Source of the DNA: Candidatus Competibacteraceae bacterium
Lineage (GTDB): Bacteria; Pseudomonadota; Gammaproteobacteria; Competibacterales; Competibacteraceae
NCBI GenBank assembly: GCA_020445045.1
Contig: JAGRHI010000268.1
Span: 9,087-15,296 of the forward strand
DNA: 6,210 bases
Direction: 5' to 3'
Below the pieces are notes generated by a model that searched no databases, was not told the origin of the DNA, and saw only the letters and a list, made by a program, of their open reading frames with translations. The number at the start of each line of letters is the position of its first letter. The stretch's first letter is position 1. Both the position numbers and the translations under genes were made by a program. Shown in pieces: positions 4,843-6,210 of the stretch.

Positions 4843-6210
4843 ATCCGGCAATCGATTCCAATAGTCCCTCCACCGCCGCCGCGCGCGCCTCCGCGTCGGG
4901 AAGATCTTTAATGAAGCGCAATTTGTCTTTTCCGTCCAGCTTGTAAACTCGGGATTGCGACTGAATCAACTGGATCAGTTTGACCGTATCCACTTTCGGC
5001 TCTGGACCGAATACGATCCGCCCCCCTTTCGATCCGGCTTCGATTTTCTTCACGCCCACCGGCGTGGCCCGCAGCTTGAGCGCGGTGACCCGGAACAGAT
5101 TCTTGACCGGCTCCGGTAGCAGTCCGAAACGGTCGATCATCTCCACCTGCAACTCGCGCAATTCCCCGTCGTCGCGAGAACTGGCGATCCGTTTGTACAG
5201 GATCAGCCGACTGTGCACATCGGGCAAATAATCGTCCGGGATCAGCGCCGGACTTTGCAGTTCGATTTCGGGACCGTGATCCAGCGGCCGGTCCAGTTCC
5301 GGCACGCGGCCGGCCTTGAGCGCCTGTACCGCCCGTTCCAGCAGATCCATGTATAGGGTGAACCCGACCTCGTGAATCTGGCCGCTCTGTTCCTCGCCCA
5401 ACAGTTCACCGGCGCCGCGAATTTCCAGGTCGTGACTGGCCAGCAGGAAGCCCGCGCCCAGATCTTCCAGCGACTCGATGGCTTCGATCCGCTTGACTGC
5501 GTCCACCGTCATCGCCCGGCGCGATGGCACGATCAGATAGGCATAGGCGCGATGGTGCGAGCGTCCCACCCGTCCGCGCAACTGGTGCAGTTGCGCCAAG
5601 CCCAGTCGGTCGGCGCGGTTGATGATGATGGTGTTGGCGCTGGGCACGTCGATGCCCGATTCGATGATGGTGGTGCACACCAGCAAATTACAGCGGCGGT
5701 GATAGAAATCCAGCATGACCTGCTCCAACTCCCGCTCGCGCATCTGACCGTGGGCGACGGCGATACGGGCGGTTGGGGCCAATTCCGCCACCTGCGCGGC
5801 CATGCGTTGGATGGTCTCCACTTCGTTGTGCAGGAAATAAATCTGCCCGCCGCGCTTCAGTTCGCGTTGGCAAGCTTCCTGAATGGTCGCCTGGTTCCAC
5901 TCACCAACGAAGGTCTTGACCGCCAGCCGCCCGGCCGGCGGGGTGGCGATGATCGACAGTTCGCGCAAACCGGCCATCGCCATGTTCAGGGTGCGCGGAA
6001 TCGGCGTGGCGGTCAGGGTCAGCACGTCCACTTCGGTGCGCAGCGCCTTCAGCCGCTCTTTCTGCCGCACCCCGAAGCGATGCTCCTCGTCGATGATGAC
6101 CAGTCCCAATTGTTTGAATTTTACGCTGCCCTGCAACAACTTGTGGGTGCCGATCAGGATGTCCGCCCCGCCGTCGGCTAGCGCTTTCAGCGTCTCGGTC
6201 TGCTGCTTGG
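4841..6210 (-). CDS. mfd: Transcription-repair coupling factor Mfd, C-terminal part (5' end cut by window edge)
   Basis: Mfd is a cytoplasmic SF2 translocase that pushes stalled RNA polymerase off DNA lesions and recruits UvrA for nucleotide excision repair. The frame is open to the right edge and gives 455 residues; the E. coli protein has about 1148, so the UvrB-like, RNAP-interaction and first translocase parts lie outside. Seen in order: ILIGTHKLLQ, motif II DEEH (6080-6091), motif III TATPIPRTL, PPAGRLAVKTFV, VCTTIIESGIDVPSANTIII, motif VI QLRGRVGRS with RGRVGR at 5561-5578, AGELLGEEQSGQIHEVGF, then the C-terminal TRCF regulatory domain (PDVHSRLILYKRI, EMIDRFGLLPEPVKNLF) ending LLESIAG. 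No frameshift or missing motif is visible. GC is high, about 67% in a sampled line. The TGA at 4841-4843 is shared with the ribosome site of the ATPase gene, 11 bases before its ATG, so both may be on one transcript. Confidence 0.98.
   Translation of the reverse strand, partial: KQQTETLKALADGGADILIGTHKLLQGSVKFKQLGLVIIDEEHRFGVRQKERLKALRTEVDVLTLTATPIPRTLNMAMAGLRELSIIATPPAGRLAVKTFVGEWNQATIQEACQRELKRGGQIYFLHNEVETIQRMAAQVAELAPTARIAVAHGQMRERELEQVMLDFYHRRCNLLVCTTIIESGIDVPSANTIIINRADRLGLAQLHQLRGRVGRSHHRAYAYLIVPSRRAMTVDAVKRIEAIESLEDLGAGFLLASHDLEIRGAGELLGEEQSGQIHEVGFTLYMDLLERAVQALKAGRVPELDRPLDHGPEIELQSPALIPDDYLPDVHSRLILYKRIASSRDDGELRELQVEMIDRFGLLPEPVKNLFRVTALKLRATPVGVKKIEAGSKGGRIVFGPEPKVDTVKLIQLIQSQSRVYKLDGKDKLRFIKDLPDAEARAAAVEGLLESIAG

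Noticed and set aside
5372..6181. Plus-strand open frame of 269 codons
   Set aside because: It is antisense to the conserved helicase core of mfd and shows no family motifs; it is a GC-rich shadow.
1..6210. CRISPR array, tRNA, rRNA, insertion sequence or integrase
   Set aside because: No regularly spaced repeats, no tRNA-like cloverleaf, and no transposase or integrase motifs were seen on either strand.

Overview
The window reads as ordinary chromosome of a GC-rich gammaproteobacterium-like organism. The two edge genes, hemF and mfd, are housekeeping genes whose translated sequence follows the Escherichia coli proteins closely. YchJ-type (UPF0225) and cyclase/KynB-type proteins between them fit the same kind of host. 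The lineage is inferred from protein resemblance only; I cannot name a genus.

Layout from left to right. Positions 1-803 (minus) hold most of hemF, oxygen-dependent coproporphyrinogen III oxidase, cut by the left edge. A 198-bp divergent gap follows. Positions 1002-1774 (plus) hold two genes with a 4-base ATGA overlap: a 178-residue DUF2778/Tlde1-like L,D-transpeptidase-fold protein with a His119/Cys129 catalytic pair, then a 79-residue two-helix membrane protein. The second has the topology and position expected of an immunity partner. A short convergent gap (1775-1941) precedes a minus-strand pair joined by another ATGA overlap: a cyclase/arylformamidase-family metal hydrolase (2325-2966) and a single-SEC-C YchJ-like protein (1942-2328).

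Positions 3059-4829 (minus) hold a two-gene cassette, an ABC/SMC-type AAA ATPase (AAA_15/AAA_21-like, no TOPRIM visible) followed 4 bases later by a PIN-fold nuclease. Sampled lines of this stretch are about 42-47% GC, whereas a sampled line of mfd is about 67%. The cassette is wedged directly behind mfd: the ATPase Shine-Dalgarno sequence overlaps the mfd stop codon. Positions 4841-6210 (minus) hold the C-terminal 455 residues of Mfd, the transcription-repair coupling factor, cut by the right edge.

Two modules look like accessory conflict systems: the Tlde1-like effector with its candidate immunity protein, and the ATPase-PIN pair, which is the best candidate for a poorly described defence or toxin-like system. 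Its low GC, tight coupling and position suggest it was acquired and is transcribed by read-through from mfd. The rest is housekeeping.
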